From assembly GCF_001403615.1 (NCBI RefSeq), contig NZ_LN879457.1, positions 1,240,001 to 1,304,000 on the forward strand: a stretch of 64,000 nucleotides of DNA, given 5' to 3'. Source of the stretch: Desnuesiella massiliensis (GTDB taxonomy: Bacteria; Bacillota; Clostridia; Clostridiales; Clostridiaceae). The position numbers and the translations under genes were made by a program. The notes beneath the pieces are model-generated. The model saw only the letters and a list, made by a program, of their open reading frames with translations. It did not search any database and was not told where the DNA came from. Positions 1 to 7,215 of this stretch are shown here, piece by piece. Numbering within the stretch: the first letter of the stretch is position 1; each line of letters opens with the position of its first letter.

Positions 1-701
1 CCATCTAGAGAAAAGGTCTTAATAACTTCAGAATTATTAGGTTTGTGCTTAGGTTCATATTTAGAGCTAGAAAGATAGAATATATCTCTTTTAGAATTAC
101 TATAGGATGCGGTTATAAACATGTCCATGGTGTAATTTTTAAGAATCGGAAGATAACTTTCATCTTCTAGAGACTTTATAACCTTAGATAGGATTAGCTC
201 AGACTCTTTAAGGGTTATGTCTCTTACTGTTACTCCTGCTAAGGGGTCATCCCTACGCTGAAATTCCTTTGAAATTGTTTCGGGATAATAATAGGAAAAT
301 CCTAATCTATACTTAAAATATTCTTTATTTGAATCATTTATTGAGATTCCTCCATAGTTTACATCGGTTTTATTTTGGTTTTCTAGCGCCTTTTCTACCA
401 CGTATTCATTACCAGACTTTTTTATAATAAAGATGGTTCTTAAATCTTCATAAGCATTTGAAGCAAAGCTTCTTACTTCTGGTGAAATGCTTATAAGAGC
501 AGCTAATATAATAATTAGAGAACAAAAAGAAATAGCTGTTTTTCTAAAAATTGGCTTATAAAAAAAGCTTATAGGTTTTTGTACTACTCCATCTTTTCTG
601 TTCCAAGCTTCCTCAAAAATATCCTTTGAAGGCTTTATATGATAAGAGGTTATATTAATCTTAGATTTTAGCTCCCTGTCAAAAGCATTGCTTTTATCCA
701 T
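1..701 (-). CDS. Anti-sigma factor-like membrane protein, partial (3' end cut off)
   Basis: The frame opens at an ATG (complement of 699-701) and stays open to the window edge, about 233 codons, so the C-terminus is missing. An N-terminal cytoplasmic stretch of about 60 residues is followed by one hydrophobic segment (AISFCSLIIILAALISI) and a polar, presumably extracytoplasmic domain. The start lies inside the stop region of the upstream sigma gene (8-bp overlap), a typical sign of translational coupling. From this architecture and neighbour I infer a membrane-bound anti-sigma factor, perhaps of the DUF4179 type common beside clostridial ECF sigma genes. The family assignment is inferred, not proven. 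Confidence 0.7.
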   Translation of the reverse strand, partial: MDKSNAFDRELKSKINITSYHIKPSKDIFEEAWNRKDGVVQKPISFFYKPIFRKTAISFCSLIIILAALISISPEVRSFASNAYEDLRTIFIIKKSGNEYVVEKALENQNKTDVNYGGISINDSNKEYFKYRLGFSYYYPETISKEFQRRDDPLAGVTVRDITLKESELILSKVIKSLEDESYLPILKNYTMDMFITASYSNSKRDIFYLSSSKYEPKHKPNNSEVIKTFSLD

Positions 702-1290
702 TTTCACTGCACTTCCTTTCACTGATTTTTTCAAAGTCATATTCTAAATAAAAATCATCACTTAATTCTTTTTTTAAAAGAGATCTAGCATAAAATAGTC
801 TGGATTTTACAGTAGCTTTAAGGCAACCAACCACCTTTGCTATTTCTTCTATGGACATATCATTAAAGTAATACAGTATTACTATGGTTTTTAGATTAAT
901 GCTTAGGTTATTTACAGCCTTTTGAACTATATATTTAGTTTCATAAGTATCTAAAGCATCTTCTTGCAGCGGTGGTAGACTATTTAAAAGCAACTCATCA
1001 TGATTAGATATATCCATAGGTATTAAATAGGAATGTTTTTTTGTCATTGCCCATCCCGTACGGACTAGAATCTTAAAAAACCATACTTTAAAAGCTTCTG
1101 GATTTTTGAGTTTATTTATATCTTTAAAGCATTTTATATAGGTTTCTTGAAGGATATCTTCCGCAATGCCTCTAGTACCTGATATTAGATAAGCTGTAGC
1201 TAAGGCATCCTTTTCTATGGTTGATAAAAGTTCTTTAAAAGCATCTTTTTCTCCACGCTGACAGCGTTTTATTATTTCTTGCGTATCCAT
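694..1290 (-). CDS. ECF-type RNA polymerase sigma factor
   Basis: This 198-residue protein has the two-domain layout of group 4 (ECF) sigma factors. A sigma-70 region 2 covers about residues 5-75 (AEDILQETYIKCFKDI is the core-binding/-10 recognition part). A region 4 helix-turn-helix covers about residues 125-180 (LYYFNDMSIEEIAKVVGC, then TVKSRLFYAR). There is no region 1 or 3. The ATG is preceded by AAGGGAGAAG. It overlaps the downstream membrane anti-sigma gene, so the pair probably senses an envelope signal. ECF factors usually activate their own promoter; the target regulon cannot be read from the window. Confidence 0.9.
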   Translation of the reverse strand: MDTQEIIKRCQRGEKDAFKELLSTIEKDALATAYLISGTRGIAEDILQETYIKCFKDINKLKNPEAFKVWFFKILVRTGWAMTKKHSYLIPMDISNHDELLLNSLPPLQEDALDTYETKYIVQKAVNNLSINLKTIVILYYFNDMSIEEIAKVVGCLKATVKSRLFYARSLLKKELSDDFYLEYDFEKISERKCSENG

Positions 1291-1506
1291 TTTTTCTTCT
1301 CCCTTCCTTTTGGAGCTCCGTCATAATATAAGAGGGATACTTTAATAAAAAGGTTTTGTAGTTTTCAAATTTTATAAAAATATTTTTTTATATTTCTAAG
1401 ATAAACAATACCATATATTGCATAAAGCGTAAATTATAAGGAGCTATAGCTATTGAGAATGGTTTTATAAAATAAGCTAATAATAAAAGTGAAAGGAGGA
1501 ATGAAG

Positions 1507-1656
1507 ATGAGTAAAATTAAAGAAGATGGACCTACCACAGCTAAAATAGGAGGAATTTATACTAGGAATGCCATAGAAAGCTTTGAAAATAATATAGTAA
1601 GTCAAACAAATTATCTAGAAAAGGTAGAAAAGGATTCAAAAAATAGTAAAAAATAA
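1507..1656 (+). CDS. Small hydrophilic hypothetical protein (49 aa)
   Basis: A 49-codon frame beginning MSKIKEDGPTT and ending in a lysine-rich tail. A perfect AGGAGG (1494-1499) lies seven bases before the ATG at 1507. The in-frame ATG at 1501 is only one base from that site, so 1507 is the better start. No signal peptide, membrane helix or known domain is apparent. It is divergent from the sigma gene and precedes the acetyltransferase cluster. The function is unknown. Confidence 0.6.
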   Translation: MSKIKEDGPTTAKIGGIYTRNAIESFENNIVSQTNYLEKVEKDSKNSKK

Positions 1657-1767
1657 TTATAAAAATTCTTTCCATTGAGAGCAGGTTAAGATTATGTGAT
1701 AATAAAGTTGACCGGTTAGTAAATTGGAAAGGGGTTGATTGATTTTGATCAAAAATTGGAGGTGTCT

Positions 1768-1830
1768 TTTAGCTTAAAAGGCTAAAGGATAACCCTAAGA
1801 CAGTGAGGAGGTTTTATACCTCCTCTATTA
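1768..1830 (+). promoter_or_regulatory. Two stem-loops in the leader of the first GNAT gene
   Basis: A small hairpin (TTTAGC/GCTAAA, about 1769-1788) is followed by a perfect 7-bp stem GAGGAGG/CCTCCTC at 1805-1811 and 1819-1825 with a 7-base loop. No real T-tract follows, so this is not a convincing terminator. The second stem could mask or mimic a ribosome-binding site. I do not recognise a known riboswitch here. Confidence 0.35.
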
Positions 1831-1917
1831 ATTTGTATGACCTCGTTTAATATAGATTTTGAAGTTTGATATTTTCTGAATATTAGATATATAAGAAGGG
1901 GTACGGGGGTGTTAATA

Positions 1918-2352
1918 ATGGTATTATTTAAAGATATCACAAAAGAGAATTTTTGGGAATGCATTGAGCTTTCAGTGGGTAAAGAGCAAGTTGATTTTGT
2001 CACATCTAATGCAATTTCAATAGCCCAATCAAAGGTGCAACCAGAATGTATACCAATGGCTGTATATGATGATAATATCATGGTTGGTTTTATAATGTAT
2101 TGCATCGATGAGGATGATGGGGAATATTGGATTTATCGCATGATGATTGATGAGAGATATCAAGGTAAGGGATACGGAAAAAAAGCATTAGAAAAACTTT
2201 TAGAGATTATAAAACAAGATAACTGCCATAACAAGATTTTTTTAGGTGTGAAAAAAGAAAATGAGCATGCAGTTAAATTATATAAGAGTTTTGGATTTGA
2301 GTTCAATGGACAGGTATTTGGCAAGGAACATATCATGATATTAGAGTATTAG
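1918..2352 (+). CDS. GNAT N-acetyltransferase, BltD-like (spermine/spermidine acetyltransferase family)
   Basis: A single GNAT domain of 144 residues. The acetyl-CoA pyrophosphate loop is visible as DERYQGKGYGKKALEKL (motif A), preceded by the beta-4 strand YWIYRMMI and followed by NEHAVKLYKSFGFEFNG (motif B). Overall pattern and length resemble Bacillus BltD, which acetylates polyamines; the substrate here is inferred only. Start choice: ATG 1918 sits behind GGGGGTG and gives an N-terminus like BltD. GTG 1909 is an in-frame alternative adding three residues. It is the first of four consecutive acetyltransferase genes. Confidence 0.85.
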   Translation: MVLFKDITKENFWECIELSVGKEQVDFVTSNAISIAQSKVQPECIPMAVYDDNIMVGFIMYCIDEDDGEYWIYRMMIDERYQGKGYGKKALEKLLEIIKQDNCHNKIFLGVKKENEHAVKLYKSFGFEFNGQVFGKEHIMILEY

Positions 2353-2377
2353 TTTTGGATTATATGGGGGTATTATA

Positions 2378-3271
2378 TTGAGAACGAGAAATATAAATGA
2401 GACAGAAATAGAGACTTTTGCAAATTTGAAGTTGTCAGATAAGGGTTTTAACGAGACCTTATTATCATGGATAGGACAAGGAATAACAAAATTAGAGTGG
2501 TGTTTCGTCATTGAAGACAAAAATGATTTCCAGGGAAATATAGCGTATGGTGTCTTTGATAATGAATTAGTAATTTTAGATATAAATATTAAAGAAATAA
2601 GTGAAGAGGTTTTAGAAAAACTCTTAAGAGATAGCTTAAAAGAAATGAAATCAGAAGGCTTTAAAAGAGTGGGATGCCATATTTATTCTGATAAAAATGC
2701 TTTTGAAAAATATGTACAAACTTTTATAAAAGTTGGCTTTGATGTCACTCAGGAAAAGAAAAGCTTTGTGTGGGAAAAGGGAAATTATATTAATAAAATA
2801 TCCGAAAAATTATTTTTAAAAAGCTTACAAGAAGTAAATTCTGAAGAGTATATTAATGCTATTGAACAAGTTACTGAGGGTACACTAGATAGTGATGATT
2901 TAGAATGCATTGGAGAATTTGGAAGTAAACAAGCTGCTATAAATTATTTTAATCTCTTAAAAGATATCCATTTTGACAACAACTGGTGGAAATTAGCATA
3001 TACCCGTGATGATGAACTTATTGGGTTAGTAGTGCCTCAAAAATTAAATGATGATGTTGGTGCCATAAATTATATTGGTGTTGTGCCTGCAAAAAGAGGC
3101 AGAGGATATGTAAAGGATTTAATAATAGAAGGTATAAGAATTTTAAATGAAAATGGTATAAAAAAAGTAATTGCAGATATTGATGTAAAAAATTATCCAT
3201 TAGAAAAAGCACTTATTGAAGAAGGGTTTAGAATGGATTGTAGTATGTTAGTTTTAAAATTAGATTTATAA
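2378..3271 (+). CDS. Double-domain GNAT acetyltransferase
   Basis: A 297-residue protein whose C-terminal half (about 160-297) is a GNAT domain with the acetyl-CoA loop VVPAKRGRGYVKDL and a terminal ALIEEGFRMD motif. The N-terminal half (about 1-130) has GNAT-like strand and helix spacing (VLEKLLRDSLKEMKSEGF, then IKVGFDV) but lacks a Q/RxxGxG/A loop, so it is probably a degenerate repeat. The start is TTG at 2378 behind a GGGGG site; no nearer ATG fits. It lies 25 bases after the first GNAT gene, so co-transcription is likely. Substrate unknown. Confidence 0.8.
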   Translation: MRTRNINETEIETFANLKLSDKGFNETLLSWIGQGITKLEWCFVIEDKNDFQGNIAYGVFDNELVILDINIKEISEEVLEKLLRDSLKEMKSEGFKRVGCHIYSDKNAFEKYVQTFIKVGFDVTQEKKSFVWEKGNYINKISEKLFLKSLQEVNSEEYINAIEQVTEGTLDSDDLECIGEFGSKQAAINYFNLLKDIHFDNNWWKLAYTRDDELIGLVVPQKLNDDVGAINYIGVVPAKRGRGYVKDLIIEGIRILNENGIKKVIADIDVKNYPLEKALIEEGFRMDCSMLVLKLDL

Positions 3272-3348
3272 GCTAAGATACTTGATAGTTGTATTATACA
3301 TCTATATAAGAATATAATGAATTTATTGTAATATAATGGGGGGTAAAT

Positions 3349-4155
3349 ATGGAAAATTTATTAGAAAAAGCTCAAGGTTATGAGTATAACTCTGTAATGT
3401 ATAAGGATATGGAAGATATAGGAGAAGCATCTAAAGAAAATGTTTTTACTGGTGAAGATTCTTTATTCATCGCAAAAGAAAAGCCAGAAGAAATAGAGAT
3501 ATTTTGGGGCGCTGATAGTAAGGAAAGTTTTTTCAAAGGTATAAACAGCGCACTAAATATTATTCAACATAGAGGAGTTAAAGCTAAAAGGGTGTTTTTA
3601 GAATTTATTCCTTCAGAATTTGCAGAGGAAATGGAAGAATTAGGCTTTAAGGTAGTTAGTGAGTGGGTAGATTTTTGGGCTCAGGAGTTATCAAATATGG
3701 AAGTGCAACCATCAACTTCTTATAATGTAAAGTTAATAGAAGCTAATGAATATGGAAATGCGGGACAGGTACTTCGTTCCTGTAATGGTTACAGTAGAGG
3801 TTTTAAGGGAGAAAGCGATGAATGGGTGAAGGAATGGAACGAAGGGGATAATTCTTGCATATTAGTAGCTGCTATGAATAATGAAATTATTGGGGTATGC
3901 TGCTTAAATATTTATGGTTTTGATAGTGAAAAAGGTCCAGTGCTATGGTTAAGAGAGATAGCAGTAGCACCTGCTTACCAGGGAAAAGGAATTGGATATT
4001 CCTTAATAGAACAAGCTTTCCAATGGGGAATTGCCAAAGGCGCAAAAAGAAGCTTTTTAGCCTGTGATGCAGATAATATCAAGGCAATAAAATTATATGG
4101 AAAGTTTGGGTATAAGAGAAAAGCTGAGAGAGGACAAATAAATATGGCAAAATAG
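3349..4155 (+). CDS. Double-domain GNAT acetyltransferase
   Basis: A 268-residue protein. The C-terminal GNAT domain (about 125-268) carries a clear motif A, IAVAPAYQGKGIGYSLIEQAF, and motif B, DNIKAIKLYGKFGYKR. The N-terminal part (about 1-110) again resembles a GNAT fold without the acetyl-CoA loop, as in its upstream neighbour, although the two N-terminal halves are not obviously the same sequence. The ATG is preceded by GGGGGGTAAAT. It lies 77 bases after the previous acetyltransferase and 15 bases before the next. Substrate unknown. Confidence 0.82.
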   Translation: MENLLEKAQGYEYNSVMYKDMEDIGEASKENVFTGEDSLFIAKEKPEEIEIFWGADSKESFFKGINSALNIIQHRGVKAKRVFLEFIPSEFAEEMEELGFKVVSEWVDFWAQELSNMEVQPSTSYNVKLIEANEYGNAGQVLRSCNGYSRGFKGESDEWVKEWNEGDNSCILVAAMNNEIIGVCCLNIYGFDSEKGPVLWLREIAVAPAYQGKGIGYSLIEQAFQWGIAKGAKRSFLACDADNIKAIKLYGKFGYKRKAERGQINMAK

Positions 4156-4170
4156 CTGGAGGTAACTAAA

Positions 4171-4662
4171 TTGAAAATTTTGATTAAAGAAACCACTAGA
4201 GAGGACTTGCAAAATGTAATGAATTTATGGAATGCTGGGGAAGTGATGTTTTACGTAGGCTTCCCTAATGGATTAAATGTGAACATAGAACAGATGGAAA
4301 ACTGGCTTAAAACTGTTAATAAAGACATTTTTAGAAAGCATTATTCTATCTATGAAGAAGAATTAGGTTTTTGCGGAGAAACCTTTTATTCAGTAGATAA
4401 AAATAATGATTTAGCAGCCTTAGACATTAAATTGTTTCCATATGCTCAAGGAAGAGGAATAGCAAGGTATGCTTTAAGCTATGCTATTAGTGAAGTATTC
4501 ACTAAAGATTTGGCTAGTAGAGCCTATGTGGAGCCAAATCCTAAAAATGAAAAGGCTCTTAAACTTTATGAAAGACTTGGTTTCATTAGTAAAAAAAGAC
4601 CTGAATTTCTTGAAGAGTATGAAACATATTTAGAGATAACAAAGGAAAGCTTGAAGGAATAG
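4171..4662 (+). CDS. GNAT N-acetyltransferase (ribosomal-protein/aminoglycoside type fold)
   Basis: A 163-residue single-domain GNAT: FPYAQGRGIARYALSYAI is the acetyl-CoA loop and NEKALKLYERLGFISKKRP is motif B. It starts at TTG 4171 behind a strong GGAGGTAACTAAA site, only 15 bases after the preceding stop, so it is the last gene of the acetyltransferase run. The N-terminal WNAGEVMFYVGFPNG resembles GNATs that modify amino groups of small molecules or ribosomal proteins. The specific substrate cannot be read from the sequence. Confidence 0.82.
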   Translation: MKILIKETTREDLQNVMNLWNAGEVMFYVGFPNGLNVNIEQMENWLKTVNKDIFRKHYSIYEEELGFCGETFYSVDKNNDLAALDIKLFPYAQGRGIARYALSYAISEVFTKDLASRAYVEPNPKNEKALKLYERLGFISKKRPEFLEEYETYLEITKESLKE

Positions 4663-4741
4663 TCATAATTTTAAAGAGTGTATCAATGTAATTTATATGA
4701 GCCAATATTATATTATAAATCTTGATTATTCTTAGAAAATA

Positions 4742-4770
4742 TTGACAATACAGGTATTATATAATATATT
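4742..4770 (+). promoter_or_regulatory. Sigma-A-type promoter of the 4.8-5.5 kb transcript
   Basis: TTGACA (4742-4747), a 17-base spacer and TATATT (4765-4770). This is a near-consensus promoter starting transcription around 4778, just ahead of the short leader reading frame at 4818. Confidence 0.65.
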
Positions 4771-4817
4771 AGATATGTAGTAAAAAACAAATATTTTAGA
4801 TGAAAGGAAGTGTTTTA

Positions 4818-4859
4818 ATGTTATATTCAATAATCAAATTAGAGGTGAATTGTAAATAA
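4818..4859 (+). CDS. 13-residue leader reading frame
   Basis: The frame reads MLYSIIKLEVNCK and follows a good ribosome-binding site (GAAAGGAAG, 4803-4810, seven bases before the ATG). It begins about 40 bases after the predicted transcription start and ends just before a nested stem and two terminators. The layout suggests a translated leader peptide controlling read-through. It could equally be the remnant of a longer gene. Confidence 0.4.
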   Translation: MLYSIIKLEVNCK

Positions 4860-4867
4860 CTGAATAG

Positions 4868-4940
4868 TTTCGAAGGCATTAATGATTAATGAGTTTATAA
4901 AAAAGGATGGTTATCCTTTTATTTGTGGTGCCTTTGAAAA
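4868..4940 (+). promoter_or_regulatory. Nested stem-loop in leader
   Basis: Outer stem CGAAGGCA (4871-4878) with TGCCTTTG (4929-4936, one wobble pair) encloses an inner hairpin AAAAGGAT/ATCCTTTT (about 4900-4920). It lies between the 13-codon frame and two terminators, as expected for an antitermination or attenuation region. A 36-codon frame (MINEFIKKDGYPFICGAF...) crosses it but has no ribosome-binding site. Confidence 0.4.
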
Positions 4941-4988
4941 TAATAATAGCCGTCATCTGAAATATAGTAAAATAAATTTTAGATTATG

Positions 4989-5013
4989 AACAGGGGCTTA
5001 TCCTGTTTTTTTG
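4989..5013 (+). terminator. Intrinsic terminator (leader)
   Basis: AACAGG (4989-4994), loop GGCTTAT, CCTGTT (5002-5007), then a run of Ts. It lies upstream of the CD3324-family gene and downstream of the promoter at 4742, so it would stop leader transcripts. Confidence 0.65.
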
Positions 5014-5038
5014 TTTAATTTATAATTTAAATATTTCG

Positions 5039-5074
5039 AATCCCGTGGATGGTTATTCTTCCACGGGATTTTTA
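5039..5074 (+). terminator. Second intrinsic terminator (leader)
   Basis: An 11-bp stem AATCCCGTGGA/TCCACGGGATT (5039-5049 with 5060-5070) is followed by TTTTA. It is the second terminator-like hairpin within 50 bases, between the leader frame and the next ribosome-binding site. Confidence 0.65.
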
Positions 5075-5122
5075 TGTCCAAAAATATAAGGCTAATTTAA
5101 AAATTTATAGGAGGTGTTTTTA

Positions 5123-5272
5123 ATGGCAAATTCTAAGGTTTTATTCACGTACATTGAAAATAAAGAGGAGTGGTCTTATTTTGTGTTACAAGAATGGAAA
5201 GGATATTTTGCCTGGAGCTCTATTAAAGGAGTTACAAAAATATATCCAGGGAGAGATAATTTATATACCTAA
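5123..5272 (+). CDS. Short overlapping reading frame with strong RBS (49 codons, doubtful)
   Basis: An ATG at 5123 follows an excellent TAGGAGGTGTTTTTA site and opens a 49-codon frame beginning MANSKVLFTYIENKEE. It overlaps the CD3324-family gene in another frame for about 90 bases, and no domain is recognisable. It may be a leader that couples translation to the next gene, or the 5' stub of a gene whose remainder was deleted. The RBS is real; the protein is uncertain. Confidence 0.35.
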   Translation: MANSKVLFTYIENKEEWSYFVLQEWKGYFAWSSIKGVTKIYPGRDNLYT

Positions 5273-5471
5273 AGCTGAGTGCAGAAAAGCTTGGGGAGAA
5301 AGCAATGGTACTCGACAAGTTATCCAAGAAAGAAATTTAGAAATATATAATTTTTATAAAAATGGAATGAAGATTATTGAGCTTTCGCACAAGTATAATC
5401 TTTCAGAAGATAGTATAAGAAAAATTATTTTTAAGATCAATGGCGGCTTAAAAAATGTGGCTAAGGTTTAG
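5181..5471 (+). CDS. CD3324-family DNA-binding protein
   Basis: A 96-residue protein with the family pattern: an N-terminal KNGKDILPGALLKELQKYIQ segment, then GEIIYIPK and RKAWGESNG, and a C-terminal helix-turn-helix (MKIIELSHKYNLSEDSIRKI). Other members begin close to the YKNGKDILP segment, so I take TTG 5181 (behind GAGGAG at 5165-5170) as the start. The in-frame TTG at 5154 would add nine residues inside another frame. The helix-turn-helix suggests transcriptional regulation, but the targets are not known. Expression probably depends on the leader structures upstream. Confidence 0.75.
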   Translation: MCYKNGKDILPGALLKELQKYIQGEIIYIPKAECRKAWGESNGTRQVIQERNLEIYNFYKNGMKIIELSHKYNLSEDSIRKIIFKINGGLKNVAKV

Positions 5472-5506
5472 ATATAATATGAAAAATATAGAATTACAAT
5501 AAATAG

Positions 5507-5531
5507 AAAAGCGACCAACGTCGCTTTTTTA
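5507..5531 (+). terminator. Intrinsic terminator
   Basis: AAAAGCGAC/GTCGCTTTT stem (5507-5515 and 5520-5528) with a four-base loop and T-tract, 36 bases after the CD3324-family gene. The same AAAAGCGA/TCGCTTTT stem recurs at 37801 and 49929. Confidence 0.8.
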
Positions 5532-5621
5532 TTATAGCTTGAAATTTCTATCCTTTGGAAATATAATATGATTGATTAATTAAATAATTTAAAAAGAATA
5601 AACTAGAAAAAGGTGATTAAC

Positions 5622-6470
5622 ATGGAAACAATATTTTTTATAATAAAATCTATAATATTAGGAATTGTAGAAGGGATAACGGAATTCTTACCAGTATCCT
5701 CTACAGGGCATCTTGTAATTTTTCAAAATTTAATAGGTTTTAAAGGCACCAATCCAAAGTATGTAGAGATGTATACCTATGTGATACAACTTGGAGCTAT
5801 ATTAGCTGTGGTGATACTCTATTGGGGAAAAATAAAAGATACTCTTATAAATTTCTTTCCTAAAAAAGTTGGATACGAAAATTCTGGATTTAAATTTTGG
5901 TTCATGATATTTATTGCTTGTATTCCTGGTGGTATTTTCGGAGTTTTACTAGATGATTTAGCTGATAAGTATTTATTTAATCCAATATCTGTAGCTATAA
6001 CTTTATTTTTAGGTGCTATATGGATCATATATGCTGAGAATAAATTTAGAAATAATAATCTAAAAACCCAGGAATTAAAGGTTACAGCAAAGCAAGCAAT
6101 TGTAATTGGATTATTTCAATGCTTAGCCATAATTCCAGGTATGTCTCGTTCTGCTTCTACCATTATTGGAGGATGGGTAGCAGGGCTTTCTACCGTTGTA
6201 GCAGCAGAGTTCTCATTCTTTCTAGCTATGCCAGTTATGGTGGGAATGAGCTTTTTAAAGCTTTTAAAGATTGGTGGAATATTTACTCTCACATCTGCAG
6301 AAGTGATTTCTCTTGCCGTAGGTTTTATAGTCTCATTTTTAGTAGCTTTAATGGTAATTAATAAGTTTATTTCATATTTAAAGAAAAAGCCAATGACAGT
6401 TTTTGCAGTATATAGAATGATATTTGCAGTGGTGGTTTTAGTGGCTGGATTTTTAGGTGTGTTTTATTAA
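5622..6470 (+). CDS. uppP: Undecaprenyl-diphosphatase UppP (BacA)
   Basis: This integral membrane enzyme removes one phosphate from undecaprenyl diphosphate to recycle the lipid carrier for peptidoglycan and other envelope polymers; extra copies give bacitracin resistance. Both family signatures are visible: EGITEFLPVSSTGHL at about residues 17-31 and PGMSRSASTIIGG at about 172-184. Seven or eight hydrophobic segments follow, and the length (282 aa) is typical. The start is ATG 5622 with AAAGGTGA upstream; the in-frame GTG at 5613 lies within that site. It appears monocistronic. Confidence 0.95.
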   Translation: METIFFIIKSIILGIVEGITEFLPVSSTGHLVIFQNLIGFKGTNPKYVEMYTYVIQLGAILAVVILYWGKIKDTLINFFPKKVGYENSGFKFWFMIFIACIPGGIFGVLLDDLADKYLFNPISVAITLFLGAIWIIYAENKFRNNNLKTQELKVTAKQAIVIGLFQCLAIIPGMSRSASTIIGGWVAGLSTVVAAEFSFFLAMPVMVGMSFLKLLKIGGIFTLTSAEVISLAVGFIVSFLVALMVINKFISYLKKKPMTVFAVYRMIFAVVVLVAGFLGVFY

Positions 6471-6617
6471 AAACATTTTATTAAAAAAATTTTTCTTTTC
6501 ATACTGCCTCTAAAATGATAAAATAATAACTTGGTATTAGCACTATAATAATCCAGTATATAAATCCTAGTACAAGTTTAAAATATTCTTATCTCATTAA
6601 AAGGGGTGGTATTATTA

Positions 6618-6929
6618 ATGAAAGCATTTAAGGAACTTATTGACGAAACTTTACAAGTTGAAAACATAGAAGAATTAGAAGCGGCAGCAGACTTATTTCA
6701 GTTTGGTGTTGAAAAAGGATATTATACCAAAGGTCAATCCGATGAATTTAATAGTATATACTGGAAAATGAAAAATAGATGCTTGGCCTATGAAATTTCA
6801 GGTGAAATTAAAGGAAATAGATTAGATATCATAAGTATAGTATCCGGCGCTCCTATGGAAGTAAAAGATAATAAGAATGAACTTCTAAACTATGTAAAGG
6901 GACGTCTAAAAGCCCTAAAAGGCAAATAG
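6618..6929 (+). CDS. Hypothetical protein (103 aa)
   Basis: A small, acidic, soluble protein that begins MKAFKELIDETLQVENIEEL and appears mostly helical. No motif I recognise. The ATG at 6618 is preceded by AAGGGGTGGT; the in-frame GTG at 6606 overlaps that site and is unlikely to be the start. It stands alone between uppP and a terminator. Confidence 0.7.
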   Translation: MKAFKELIDETLQVENIEELEAAADLFQFGVEKGYYTKGQSDEFNSIYWKMKNRCLAYEISGEIKGNRLDIISIVSGAPMEVKDNKNELLNYVKGRLKALKGK

Positions 6930-6990
6930 TGCATATCAAAAATTAATACTATATTGTTTTATTATAATTTGATTTTACAATTAAATTATT

Positions 6991-7025
6991 AAACCTCTGT
7001 ATTTTATAATACGGAGGTTTTTAAT
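6991..7025 (+). terminator. Intrinsic terminator
   Basis: AAACCTCTGTATT pairs with AATACGGAGGTTT (one C/T difference) around a short TTAT loop, followed by TTTT. It ends the 6618 transcript; the remaining stretch to the chemoreceptor is AT-rich with no feature seen. Confidence 0.8.
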
Positions 7026-7215
7026 ATAGAAAAAGGTTTTTGAGACAATGTAGATTTTAAATTTTAAGTAGGTTTGCAATAAGAATAATATAGTAAATTT
7101 ACATTATATTATAACAAAATTAATAAAATTAACAAAATAAATAAAGATTTAATATAATGAAGATTATTTAATCGAAATATGAGATAATATAAACATAATT
7201 GGGGAGGTGGCTATA

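Noticed and set aside
1681..1830. Known riboswitch ahead of the first GNAT gene
   Set aside because: Hairpins are present but no consensus core of a riboswitch class that I know could be matched by eye.
1782..2105. Minus-strand reading frame over the first GNAT gene
   Set aside because: It is antisense to a clear acetyltransferase domain, has no ribosome-binding site and no recognisable protein pattern.
4882..4989. 36-codon frame MINEFIKKDGYPF... as a gene
   Set aside because: No ribosome-binding site, and it lies across a conserved-looking nested hairpin; any resemblance to YvrJ-like proteins is too weak.
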